DNA of 64,000 nt from Siphonodentalium dalli. Its lineage: Eukaryota > Mollusca > Scaphopoda > Gadilida > Siphonodentaliidae. Below, in pieces: positions 47,680 to 59,083 of the stretch. Under the pieces are notes generated by a model. That model was not told the DNA's origin. It searched no databases and saw only the letters and a program-made list of their open reading frames with translations. Location: the NCBI GenBank assembly GCA_032622095.1, contig CP136061.1:37765797-37829796 (forward strand), read 5' to 3'. Each line of letters opens with the position of its first letter. The stretch's first letter is position 1. Made by a program: the position numbers and the translations under genes.

Positions 47680-50570
47680 CGACGATCAGCTATGCTGATG
47701 GGAATATAAATCAAGACATAAAAACAATATAAACCAGAATGAAACTGAAATTGCGCCACAATTTCGATACTTCCATGTTCGCCAATGACGGAAATTGTGT
47801 CATCTGATAAAGCGTAGGTTGTGAGTAGACACATGTGAGTATGATGATACTATAGATCATAGTAATACTCGTCGGCAACCACATATTCTATCCACCAAAT
47901 TCCATCAAAATCTGCACCAAAAACATTTTGAGATACATACCAACACGCCATTTCTCCCAAACCGGAATTCAGATCGGTAACCTATATACATCATTATACA
48001 GCGCAGAATCTGATGCACATAATGCAAAAAATCTCAACTCAATATCTCAAGCCGTACTGGATTTCGTATAAACAGCATTCTTTTATCTCTCGACCAGTAG
48101 CGCACATTTAAACCGGATGCGCCAACCCTATCGTTTTTCAGTATTTTATAACACATATACATGCGTAAATAATGAAAAATGTCCAAACCCGATATCTCAA
48201 GCCGTTTTGGAGGAGATACGTTAAAAATAATAAAATAGATAAAGGGCGTTGTTCCCTGATGTCAAGGTCAGATGAAATTCGTTATTAGTCCGTCGACTGC
48301 GTATGCTCAATGGCTATGCATGTACAAAACTTCAAATCAATTGGCTGAGCTGTTTTGACGATATAAACAAATAAACAGATAAATCAAACCTCGATTTGCA
48401 AGTCATTCCGGTGGCACAAAACCCCCCAAAAAATCAAGTTTTTAAGCAGCCATAACTTCCGAAGTTTAAGTCCGATTTAAAAAATTCGAGTGCAGCAGTA
48501 ATCAGCGGCAACTAAAGATTGTATCCAACAAATTTCATCAAAATCTGCGCCAAATTGTTTTGAGATACATACTCACAAGCCCGTGCTCCCACACCGGAAG
48601 TAAAATCCGTAACTTATATATATCATTATCATAGAGGGCAGAGTTCGATGCACAAAATTCAAAAAGTCCCAACTTAATATCTTATGCCGTTCTGGACGTT
48701 GTATAAAGAGCGTTATTTTATTCGTCGACCAGTAGCCAACTTTTTAACCGGAAGTGCGACCCCTATCTTTTTTCAGTATTTTATAGCACATATAAATGCG
48801 CAAATAATGAAGAAAGTAAGAACCCGATATCGCAAGCTGTTTCGGAGGGGATGCTTTAACACTAATAGAACAGATGAAGATATTTGTTTCCTAAGGTCAA
48901 GGTCATACAAAATTCCCTATTAGTACGTCGACTGCGTATCATCAATGACCATGCAGGTACGAAATCTCAAATCAATTGGCCAAGCTGTTTCGAAGATATA
49001 AGAAATCAAATCTCGATTTTGCATTTTTGCAAGACATTCTAGGGGCGCGAACCCCCCAAAATCAGCCATAACTCCAGAAGTTTAAGTCCGATTTTAAAAA
49101 TTCGAGTGGAGTAGTGATCAGTGGCAACTATATATTATATCCACCAACATTCATCAAAATCTGCGCCAAAAAAGTGTTAAGATACATACCCACACGCCCG
49201 TTCTCACAAACTGGAAGTGGAATCCGTAATCTATATAAATCAGGGTTCGCGCTGCCCATTGCCAATTTAGCAAATTGCTATAAACAAAATGAAATGGCTC
49301 CAAAAAATCCCGATTGGCTACAAAAAGTGGCACCTAGCTTTTTGACATTTGCCAATTGGTACCCATCGGGCATATAATAAAGCTTGCAGTCAATCGGTCG
49401 GAAACAAAACATACATTGATATCAGGTCGCGACATAGCTAACTGGGTTCTAATTGAAAGCGTACAATAGATTCGCGGCGTATGTCAGATCGACTTATTTT
49501 ATCGCTGGGGTGAAAGGGTGTCGAATTTCTACTCAATAATAACAGCTATTGACTCCAATTTGACAAACATTAGCCACACAAAGAGCTTCATGAAGTCTAC
49601 GTCTTTAGGAAGCTATGTATTGATAGTAGGTGTTAGATAAATTATCATAAATATGTCCTTCGTAACTCAGCTTTCACAAACTGTGACATACAGCAAACAT
49701 GAATCGTAAGCGCAAGTTAGATTTCAGCAATAATGCATCAGATACGCAACATCGGTTTAAAATGAAGAAAGTTATTGATTTCTTCGGACATTCGGATATA
49801 TATTACTATTTGTTTTGTAATGTTTTTCTGAACTGTTATGATTACTTTGTATTTCTTGTTAATTGTTGCATATCATTGATAAAATAAATATATACATATA
49901 GTGTATGTGGCAACAGAAAGTATAAAGTTGCTCTAAAAAATGCAATTGGCAACAGTGTTGGCACCTGTGAATTTTGGGCCAGCGCGAACCCTGATATTAA
50001 TCATTATAGAGCGCAGAATCTGATGCAAATAATGAAAAAAATCCCAACTTAATATCTCAAGCCGTTCTGGATTTTGTATGAAGAGCGTTGTTTTATTCTT
50101 CGACCAGTGGCGAACGTTTTGACCGGAAGTGCGACCCCTATCATTTTAAAAATGTTTTATAACACACTTACTAATGAAACAAGTACGAACCCGATATCTC
50201 AAGCCGTTTTGGAGAACACTCATTAACAATAATAAAACAGATAAAGAGCGTCGTTTCCCAAGGTCAAGGCCATACGAAATTCCCTATTAGTACATCGACT
50301 GCATATGCTCAATGGCTATGCAGGTAGGAAATTTCAAATCAATTGACCAAGCAGTTTCGAAGATATAAGAAATCAAACCTCGATTTTGCAAGTCATTTTG
50401 GTGGCGCGAAAACCCCCCAAAAATCAGGAAAATGGCGATAACTCAGAAGGTCATGGTCGGACGAAATTCTCAATAGGCTATTTTACTAGATCTTCCAAAG
50501 TTATATACTGAAACCGAAAAGATCAGCTGAATCGGGCCAGCCGTTTCTGAGATATAAGAATGTTATTGAA
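47680..50570. repeat. Tandem repeat with units of about 620 bp, interrupted by a hAT-like element
   Basis: Paired landmarks recur in order. The first, AATATCTCAAGCCG or a variant, lies at 48039, 48676 and 50052. The second, CCCGATATCTCAAGCCG or a variant, lies at 48188, 48822 and 50191. After subtracting the 761-base insertion and duplication in the third unit, the period is about 615-637 bases. Each unit also has TCATCAAAATCTGCGCCAAA, ACCGGAAGTGCGACCCCTAT and AAGGTCAAGGTCA phrases. Non-coding. Confidence 0.8.
49241..49993 (+). mobile_element. hAT-like element inserted in the satellite
   Basis: Perfect 14-base inverted tips, CAGGGTTCGCGCTG (49241-49254) and CAGCGCGAACCCTG (49980-49993), are flanked by ATATAAAT and ATATTAAT, an 8-bp target duplication with one mismatch. 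The neighbouring satellite units show the sequence without the insert. Length is 753 bases. An ATG frame at 49699-49887 begins MNRKRKLDFSNNA and includes KKVIDFFGH, which resembles the N-termini of hAT transposases but stops after 62 codons, so the copy is an internally deleted, non-autonomous element. Confidence 0.85.
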
Positions 50571-50730
50571 ATAATAAGAAGAAGAAGAAAAGCCAGAATA
50601 ATTACAATATACTTCCATGTTAAAAGTATAACTAGGCTTGAATTTCTGCAAGCAGAATTTTGATACTTCCATAAATGATTCATGTCATTGGTCACATGAT
50701 CATCCCAATTGAAAATTAAACAAGCAGACG

Positions 50731-51295
50731 GCGGCATCCCTCGCCGAATTGTGCAGTTGGGGAAGTGCATTCTCAATAATGTTTACGTTCTCAGTATGTG
50801 CTAACACGAGGTGGGATTTTGTAAAAAAAGCCTGGCTCGCGAACTCATTTTAGGTACTGGTCATGGGAACCTTTTAAATCCGTTGACATCTGAGGAGGTT
50901 AGCTCTGTGATGTCGTCACCAAACATAATAAACAAAACAAAGTCCAATAACTCTTACTCTGCAGAAAATATCCGACCGGTGATAACCAGCAGTCGCAGAC
51001 ACCGTTATCCCCCGGCCGAATTGTGCAGTTGGGGAAGTGCATTCTCAATAATGTTTGCGTTTTCAGTATGTGCTAAACAAGCTCATACTGAATGAATGTA
51101 CTGTAATGTTTGCGTTTTCAGTATGTGCTAAACAAGAGGTGGAATTTTGTAAAAGGCCTGGTTTGCGAACTCATTTTAGGTACTGGTCATGGAAACGAAT
51201 ATACCAAACATCTTGTAAATCTTTTGACATTTGTGGAAATGAGCCCTGTGATGTCGTCCAATAAGTCCGCTGAAGTCCAGAACTGGTTTGTTTCT
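50731..51295. repeat. Local tandem duplication, about 270 bp
   Basis: GCCGAATTGTGCAGTTGGGG at 50743 recurs at 51015. GTTTGCGTTTTCAGTATGTG and CGAACTCATTTTAGGTACTG recur near 50787, 51055 and 51107. The second arm is itself partly duplicated (51055 and 51107). Splice-like CTCAG/TTTCAG and TTTTAG|GTACTG motifs frame short open stretches, but the phases do not fit the neighbouring exons, so no exon is called. Confidence 0.65.
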
Positions 51296-51909
51296 TAGAA
51301 ACGATGGTTCTAATTACTTTATCAATTTTTAAGCACCCAAATTTGTCATCTGCATTAAAATTTGATTTTATGGAATTGCCAACAGCAAAAGCTTGAATTT
51401 TTTTTCATGTCGATGTTGGAAGCCAGAGGCCTTTGGACCAACATAGATGATCATATTCTAGACATTCTGGTTTTTGTGCCACTTGAGTCTGAAAATGCAA
51501 TATGTTGGTCATTTGTTTTGTATACAAATCTATATTTTCAGTCACAAATTCAAGGACGATAACTATTGGTACCCCATATAATAATAGGTGTTATGTCTCA
51601 AATTCTGAAAGAATATTCTGTACTCATTTCAGGCATATATATATTGTTTATATGGTTTGGGTTCATATTTCAGAATTTTTTTAATGAATTTATTTATATT
51701 TTATTGTCTGCAAAATTCTGACATATAATTACATGATTGTCACTAAATACCTCAAAGATAAAATAAACGGTTACACATCATTATGTGCAGCTTATCAGGT
51801 TCAATTATAGACACTGATGTTATTTTGAGGAGCAATTATTCATATCAGCAAAATTACTTACAATTTGATCCCTTCTTAATTATGATTAATATCCTAATTC
51901 CTATTTTAG

Positions 51910-51972
51910 TCACAGTTGCCACAGAGTCTGGTCCAGAAAGACAGAGAAAAAGAAGGTGCCCTGAAACTGAAG
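51910..51972 (+). CDS. Basic linker exon of the chromodomain gene, phase 1-1
   Basis: A 63-base exon lies between acceptor ATTCCTATTTTAG (AG at 51908-51909) and donor GTAAAA (51973). In phase 1 it encodes TVATESGPERQRKRRCPETE. The RQRKRR cluster could act as a nuclear localisation signal, fitting a chromodomain protein. It joins in frame both to the acidic array exons upstream and to 52442. Confidence 0.55.
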
Positions 51973-52441
51973 GTAAAACAAAGATAATTTCCCACAGACA
52001 ATGTGATTACACTCGCCACATCCCATCCATCATCATTGTAGAAGTTGTGTAGATTGTGTTGATTTACCAAAGCTTCAATTCATCCAAATCTAAGACCATA
52101 ATTATGACCAAAGAATGTTATCGCAGATTGGAATAATCTTGGTCATTACCCCATCAAATTGCATATGCAACATTTTTATTCAACCCCAACAAAGCAGTCA
52201 TAGACTGGCAACCAATTGCGATGACCTACCATAAAATCAATCTACCATGAATATGACAACAGTCATGAGATTATCTTTTCTTTTGTACTATGTTGCTTGT
52301 TTTTCCACAAAGTGTTTGGCACGAAGATGACTCTTCACTTCAAAATAACAGGCCTGATTCAAATAATTCTGCCTCCGATCACTTGTAGTCCATATTTTGA
52401 TAGAAATAGTGTAGTTATACTTACCTAAATTTCTATTTCAG

Positions 52442-52495
52442 TTTCCATACAATCTGGTCGAGGACAGAGGGGGGGGAAGCTTCATGTATCCAAAG
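52442..52495 (+). CDS. Gly/Arg linker exon of the chromodomain gene, phase 1-1
   Basis: A 54-base segment lies between acceptor AATTTCTATTTCAG (AG at 52440-52441) and a weak donor GTTACT (52496). In phase 1 it encodes SIQSGRGQRGGKLHVSK, and its final G with AA of the next exon makes Glu, leading into EAADNIPHKTYVYEHI. The acceptor is good and the donor poor, so it may be alternatively used. Confidence 0.45.
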
Positions 52496-53463
52496 GTTAC
52501 TATACCATAATACCACTCATCTCTTGGAAAAGAGAGTTTATGAGACATTTGCTTTTCTTATGAACTCTAAAAGTAATTATTTGAACAATCCTGAATCTCT
52601 AATCAGTATAAAATTATAAAAAATAATAGCACGCCATCGGGGCGAGGCATAATACGCACATTTCTGGAGTAGAGTGGGGCAAGGTTTAATTCATTTGTTT
52701 GAAGCCTTTGACTCAAGACGAAATAATAACAAAAAAAACACAATAACTTCAAGTGTGGTATTTTTTACTGAAAAATTCACATACCTAATATGTTTTATCA
52801 ATGAGAAACACGTTTTTATGTCATCAATCGGGCAATATATCAGGCATAACACATTGTCATCGAACTTGAGATAACGTGCTGTCTGACATATTATTGTAAG
52901 ATTTCTGATTAATCATATCAAATTGCACTGGAAACAAGGAATATAATGTGTTATATACCATAACCTTCTTATACATATATTCACATACATCTAAAATTTA
53001 ATAAATTTTTCTTATTTTAAACTTACCCTTCTTTCAGGTTCTGTGTTTAGTATTAGTGCTTCACATTTCCCGTTCAAGATATTTATCTATGTTTACCTAG
53101 AATCAATATTCAATGTCTATATTTTAATTATTTCTTAAACATAAATCAACATAGACTTCTCACACTATCATTTACATATTTGAAGCTAACTTGTTCATCC
53201 CAATCTAAATGACGAATGAGACATGTTGTATAGTACTCTTACTGATACTACATTGAGAGTGTTGCCCATTTTTTATTTGAATGGTTCTTCCCATTTGACT
53301 ATATTCTCATCATTTCTGTATTGATCTCAGCTATGACAGAGACGAAAAATGAGAATAGGCACCAGGATGCTGATCTAGAAGTTAATTAATTGGGACAAAA
53401 AAAATTAATGAATATTTTGGACCTCTCAAATGAATTAAACTCCTTTGTTTTTGTAGTCGCTTA

Positions 53464-53760
53464 AAGGTACTCAATTCGATCAGATGCTTCTAAGTTAATA
53501 TTTCTTTGGAGTCGCGGGTAAAAAATATTTGTTTCAAGTCGAAGAACCTAGCCATCAAAGCGCAGAGTGATTAGATATGGATATAGAACTCTAAAATCAT
53601 GTTGTAACTTGATTTTAGAGTTGCATGTATCCATATTTATCTGCAAGACCGATCACTCTGAGCTTTGATGGGTAGGTTCCTCGACTCGAATCAAATGTTT
53701 TTTTACCCCCAAAGCCAAAGAAATAGTAATTTAGGAGCTTCTGATCGGATTGAGTACCTT
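53464..53760. mobile_element. TA-flanked fold-back MITE in the last intron
   Basis: Arms of about 138 bases are inverted copies: AAGGTACTCAATTCGATCAG at the left and CTGATCGGATTGAGTACCTT at the right, with a short loop around TGTTGTAAC. TA lies at both edges (53462-53463 and 53761-53762), consistent with Tc1/mariner-type insertion. The element ends only 116 bases before the chromodomain exon. A fragment of the same family is at about 30715. Confidence 0.85.
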
Positions 53761-53876
53761 TAATAATTACTCAGATTCTACATACAATGAAGATTGTGAT
53801 GTGAGAGACTCAAGAATTTTTTGCCAGAGAAATTCTTTGTTAAAAATCACAAACATATTTTTGTTTTTCCTTTCAG

Positions 53877-54049
53877 AAGCTGCTGACAACATTCCACATA
53901 AGACATACGTATACGAACACATTTTGAAGAAAAAAGGGAAGCCAGGAAAAGAGCAATATCTGGTGAAATGGGTTGGCTATAAAACGACAACATGGGAGCC
54001 CAAAGAAAATTTTAGTCAAGCCATGCTGGAGCAGCATGGATGGGTTTAA
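53877..54049 (+). CDS. Terminal exon encoding a chromodomain
   Basis: After a strong acceptor (TTTTTGTTTTTCCTTTCAG, AG at 53875-53876) the frame encodes YVYEHILKKKGKPGKEQYLV, KWVGYKTTTWEPKENF and a short C-terminus ending GWV plus TAA (54047-54049). YxVE/Y-I-L, the YLVKW-GY core and TWEP-EN are the diagnostic chromodomain sequence; the three cage aromatics correspond to Y (YVYEHI), W (VKWVGY) and Y/W (GYKTTTW). The domain is C-terminal and binds methylated histone tails in HP1/Polycomb/CDY-type proteins. The exon starts in phase 1 and joins in frame with 52442. Chromodomains also occur at the C-terminus of some LTR integrases, but the intron and the host-like exon chain argue for a cellular gene. 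Confidence 0.85.
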
Positions 54050-56585
54050 GCAATTGAAGGCTTTTGTGATCGCCAATTGTGATAGCCATTTTGTCTCTTG
54101 TGAGCTATATGCAATCAGTTGTTTTCAATGCATAAAAAAGGCCGAAATACATATTGTACAATTTTGTGAAGCAAATCAGCGATATTATGCCAATTATGTC
54201 ATTTGGCATTTGTCCCTTCTCACACCCTATATATTCCACTTTGTGAATATTTGGCTTCCAGGAAATTGAGTTTGTTAACAAAACACTTGTGTCACAATGC
54301 TCCAGAAAAACATTGTTTAAATTTGTTTAAATTTGTTTGGCATTTTGTCATGGTGAAGTATTTGCAAAACCAAATAGAAGAATGATAACAGATAGCATAT
54401 AGGCCAAAAGGTGCGCAGACACATATATTTTGGCAGTTTTATTGCATTTCTATTCCCAAACGTCATCGAACATATAATAAAATAGTGTTATCAGATAACT
54501 CTCACCGAATAACAACATCAATGCATATTTTGTTCAATTGCACTGACCAGACATATCTCTTATCTATTAACAAATGTCATTGACAAAGACTTAGTTCTGT
54601 GAAAGACTTGTTAATTTTTATTGTTTGACACAAACCATATAATGTAATGCTTACATTAATGAGGAGCAAAGTGCTCCTACTTATTGCATCATAAACACAC
54701 CTATACTCTGGTTGCAAAGTTAGCGTATCATTCAAATGGTCGAGTGATTGAGGGCCAGGTATTTCCACAACAACGTCATAACTATCCCTTGGAAATGCAT
54801 CAAGCTGTCATTCTGGGATCCAACATCAAGCAGATGCGGGTTAATTAGCTCGCATTTGCGTATATCAGAGAAAGTGCTTTGCAAATTGTTCACAAATTTG
54901 GACGAACTGGAAAACACAAAGTACATGGTTTGTTATATGAAGAACCAATGCCATCATATATATGCCAGATATAACTACAAAAACTAGCATAGATCATTAT
55001 ATTGAAATGCAATGATAACAAACATAAAATGTCAGATTTCTTACATGCAGGCTAAATGTTATCGAAAAAGTGTCTGATCAATTTCCAAGTAGCCACATTT
55101 TCCCGGAAATAATACCTGATTAGGGTGTTCTATACAACCAGAGATCATAGAGATGCATCGAAAACTACAGTGATCGCTTATAATTACAGCAGCAAAACAT
55201 TTATTTTGACTATCTAGATTCTATCCTATTGATTAAAATGATTACAAAACATGGTTATTGAGATGACTGCCTGAACGATGGGCTAAAACTATATTGGTCA
55301 AAATTGACAACTGACCAGAAGTTCATAAACAAATTTTGATTTATATTTCAGACAATAAACTTCACAAAACAACAATAGGTTTTAGTCCATTTGAGTGATC
55401 AAAACATTTTATTTTTATCTCCTCAAATTGACAATTTCATACATCAAGCAACCACCAGATAATTTATCGTTTTGGCTCTGCACGCCTTGGATTAGTGTAA
55501 GGCCAAATAAATAATACCTTAGTTTCCGGTAACGGAGGAAAAATAATTAGGGTAGGGAGGAGGGTAAACCTTTTCTACTTTGTTTTTAATTCCCACAATG
55601 CACAAGGTAATAACAGCCCTTAATTTATTATAGATACAGGTATACCATGGATATAATATTGTACTGGTAATTAACTCGCAAGGCGCTGTATTTTATATTC
55701 TTTTATTTAAGTTTGTATTTGTCATATGGCCTGGCAATAACAGGAGTCAGCCCACTCTTTGTACAAATCTTGCATATTGGAGTGTCAGACTGTCATGAAT
55801 CTTGTCTTGTGGAAGATTTCACAACACCACTACCTTCTCTACATTGGACATAAAAATAAACTTCGCCGGTACCAGAACCATAGTATGCCAACTCTCGAGG
55901 ATCTGACAGGGACAATTTTGCATATTTTTGGAAAGGGTACATGGCCCATGCAATTGAGAAAAATAGCGTGGTAAATTGAGATTTTTCAAAATGAAATATT
56001 GACACTATCAAATGAATTTAAATAATAAGATATTTAAAACTTAATGAACTAATGAATAAAACAGGAGGGGCGTTACCGGAACCGAAGGTAATATTTTTCA
56101 GGCTTAATTTGGGCACAATTTGTGTAATTTGCAGTCTCTGGTAACTAACTTATGATCAAATGCATCTATGTCATATTAGTAGTTGGTATGCAGCTGAAAA
56201 GATATTAATATGGGAGTATTCACGTTACAATCTCCATTATTCCCAAACTGATTATCGCATTTTACTAATTAAGACTCATTTTGTTTTCGTGATATGGTAA
56301 AGAATGGATGGCCCTGGTTCAATCCAGTATTACAAAATGTCAATATTTAGCAAAAAAATTGAAATCCCTGAATTAGATTTCAGATTGATTCCAAAATAAT
56401 TGTTCATTGATATCAACTCAATAATATCAAGTGTTGATTCTATAATATAATAGATCAATGGCTATGATTATCTACTCTTACTATACACCCAGATGAAGCT
56501 GGAATCAATATTTAATAAATTATGACATGATCTATCATACTACATATAACAGAATGATTTAAAGATTATCTGTACTAGTGTGATA
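54050..56585. other. 3' flank and sequence without recognised genes
   Basis: A possible polyadenylation signal AATAAA lies at 54476-54481, 427 bases after the chromodomain stop. Open frames near 55760-56010 lie on opposite strands and have no recognised domain. No repeats of note. Confidence 0.4.
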
Positions 56586-56804
56586 CAGTAATTCCCTAAG
56601 TAATCGACTCCTTACTAGTAAACACAGCATAATTATGGGTAATTTTTCAGGATTTAGTCGGAAATATGGCTTGTTGCCATTCATTGGAAAGCTCTTGGGG
56701 AGAGCTTTCCGATGAATGGCAACAAGCCATATTTCCGAATACATCCTGAAAAGTTACCCATAATACTGCTGTGTTTAAGGAGTCAATTACTTAGGGCATT
56801 ACTG
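56586..56804. mobile_element. Near-perfect hairpin MITE, Tc1/mariner or pogo type
   Basis: Arms of about 105 bases: CAGTAATTCCCTAAGTAAT at the left and ATTACTTAGGGCATTACTG at the right, running inward through GGAAATATGGCTTGTTGCCA to GAAAGCTCT, with a loop of only a few bases around TGGGG. TA flanks both ends (56584-56585 and 56805-56806). CAGTAAT-CCC tips and a TA duplication fit Tc1/mariner or pogo-type elements. Confidence 0.9.
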
Positions 56805-56806
56805 TA

Positions 56807-58143
56807 TGATGCCAAAAAAACATCATAAGTATGTTTTATATACAAGAAAATAATTAAGATTGAAAATTTGAGCCCATTGACATGCAGATTTGATGGTCAT
56901 ATATCGACTTGCAAAATATGTAGTTTCAACAGTTTTAATTTTTATCATCCTAGCAGTAATTGCAATGATCGTCTTATAAAGAGCATCCATACTTATGTCA
57001 ACCAAAAGCAGTCGACAATGCATTTTTGTACTTGTTTTCAACATAAATCTAGTTTATATAGTACGGAGAAAAATCAAATTATTCCATATTGGTATGAATG
57101 AAATACTGTCTTTGAATCTTTCCTCAGAATTTGTCACCTTTTGTGGGGTGGATTGTACATAATATTGAAATTAGTGTTGGTCATTTCATCCGAGTGCCTG
57201 GCCATCCAGGCTATATTTCTATCCAATTGTATTTGTTTATGTCCTATTTTTCTTCCGAGTTCGCAATTTGAAGATATCCCATCGAATTTAGACACCAAAT
57301 ATAGCTAACATTACATAATACATTTTTCCATTTATGATTTATCAGGCAAATAAAACATGAAAATTAATGGCAATCCACAATGGCTATACATTACATATGC
57401 ATCATTATGCAATACACCATAATAGCATCCAAATTATAGTTTATTCAGAATCTGTCAGAATGAGCATAAAAACATATTTTCTAAAACGCTATTCAATTTT
57501 CACCGTTAATTGGCAATTAAGCCAAAAACACTCTTTATCAAATGTGATTTTTTCAAATATTCTGGCGTCGAGCAACACGAAAGAGTGTAAAACTGCCAAC
57601 ACTCTCATTCAGAAGTTGACAGCTGCCCACCAGAAGGTTCCATATGTGGATTTACTGATTCTTTATCAATATTTTTTTTTTTTTTAGAAAATGTATAATA
57701 GAACTGTGGCAAGGAGAACGAATGCTTATATTCCATGTATGGGAATGACGTTGTGTGATGTTCTGCCAATTTTTTCCACTGCATATTTAATCCATGCATG
57801 TATAAGAATGACGTTGTGTGTTGCCCATTTGGGTATGACATTTACGAAAATAAAAATGTCGCTGATCCCACGTCCGCTTAAAAGAGGTGGCTTTTTTGAG
57901 TCTCTGGCTTCGTTTAATGACAAAGAAATCAAATTCAAATCGATTCCAACTTTACGATGGCACGTGTGTTCCCAAACGTGGATAGAACACCAAATATATC
58001 AAGAGATTCAGGTTTGATAACGTAATCATTTAGAAACACAAAGATTATGTCGAAGTCGGACAAAGGCGCATAACCCCGTCAAAATCATTGGACCAAATTC
58101 GAACTTCATATAGGCACTATTTAATCTTGTTTACAGATACGAC
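56807..58143. other. No supported gene; fragment of a spiralian repeat at 58050-58120
   Basis: Frames at 57500-57690 (CKTANTLIQKLTAAHQKVPY) and 57691-58017 (PRPLKRGGFFESLASFNDKE) look mildly protein-like but lack splice signals or known domains. At about 58050-58120 a scrap of the GGGGCATAACTC-type repeat is seen (GGCGCATAACCCCGTCAAAA). Confidence 0.3.
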
Positions 58144-58575
58144 ATAGGTCCAGTGGTTAGCGCGTTGGACTTGTCTTCGCTGTCAACACAGCGAGGCGAG
58201 TTCGCGGCTGGCTGGTGGTCTGTTATGAGTTTCCACACAGCAGTGGCTTGGCCGACTTGAGCGATGTGCAATTGTTGGATTGTACACTGTTTGAATCTCG
58301 CGCCAAGTTGTGACCCTTGAGCAAGGTCGCTCGTACTGTGTCTGCTTTGCACCACCCATGCATTACAAGGGTACCTGATAATGAGCAGTGAAAGATCTTG
58401 TCAGTATGCTAGCCATATGGTATCCTCGCATACTCCCGGCTGTACCTCCCCCTGTCCCCGGGGAGCAGTAGATGGTTACTGAATGTTCAGGCTCATCAGG
58501 GTAATAATTGTAAAACTTTGAGCGCTTTGGGCCTCATGGGAAAGGCTCTTTACAAATGCTATACATTATTATACC
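58144..58575 (+). mobile_element. tRNA-derived SINE
   Basis: The head has a pol III A-box-like CCAGTGGTTAGCGCGTTGGA (58150-58169) and, about 45 bases later, a B-box-like GAGTTCGCGGC (58198-58208), as in tRNA-derived SINEs. The body continues to a tail of the form GAGCGCTTTGGGCCTCATGG, AAAGGCTCTTTACAAATGC, then TATACATTATTAT. Such GAGCGCTTTG...AAAGGCGCTATA tails recur in animal SINE families. It abuts the element at 58581. Confidence 0.75.
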
Positions 58576-58580
58576 CAACA

Positions 58581-59070
58581 TATCCTCGTGCAAATAGGTT
58601 CATATAGGATCTGAATAGGTTCATATAGGACCTGAATAGGTTCATATAGGACCTGAATATTCACATATGTTCACATGGAACTTATCTTATTCCGAAATAA
58701 GCTCATATAGAACTTCTGTCAGTTATTTCGTTGAATGGCGCGTTCATAAAAGACGTTCATCTGGTACGTAGTGTCGATGAAAAAAGTAGATTAAATAGTG
58801 CCTACATGAGTCCAATTTAGGTTCACATAGCGTTTAATCGAAATAATCCCTATATGGGCTTATTTCAAGTGTTTTAAGTCAGTTTTATATGAGCTTATTT
58901 ACGTGTGATCAGGCTGACGTACGCTCTTAATAACGTGTTTTGACTGCGCCATCGCCATTTAACGGAATAACGGGTGCAAGTCACATATGAGCTTATTTCA
59001 GAATAAAATAAGTTCCACACGAACCTGTGTGAATATATAGGTCATGTATGCACCTATTTGCAAGAGGATA
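58581..59070. mobile_element. Long-TIR MITE
   Basis: TATCCTCGTGCAAATAGG at the left pairs with CCTATTTGCAAGAGGATA at the right (17 of 18). The inverted similarity resumes inward with GGAACTTATCTTATTCCGAA / TTCAGAATAAAATAAGTTCC, giving arms of about 110-130 bases. The left arm contains three tandem units of AGGTTCATATAGGACCTGAA. There is no coding. Target duplication unclear. Confidence 0.75.
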
Positions 59071-59083
59071 TATTGAGTAATCG

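Noticed and set aside
50787-50862. Exon between CGTTCTCAG and TTTTAG|GTACTG, also seen in the duplicate at 51107
   Set aside because: In copy 1 every phase hits a stop; in copy 2 the phase does not fit the neighbouring exons.
53341-53390. Possible further copy of the array exon before the last exon (TETKNENRHQDADLE)
   Set aside because: Similarity to the 66-bp exon is faint and the only donor, GTTAAT, gives the wrong phase; may be an old decayed copy.
53877-54049. Chromodomain of an LTR retrotransposon integrase
   Set aside because: No integrase, reverse transcriptase or LTR is nearby, and a strong splice acceptor and in-frame upstream exons point to a cellular gene.
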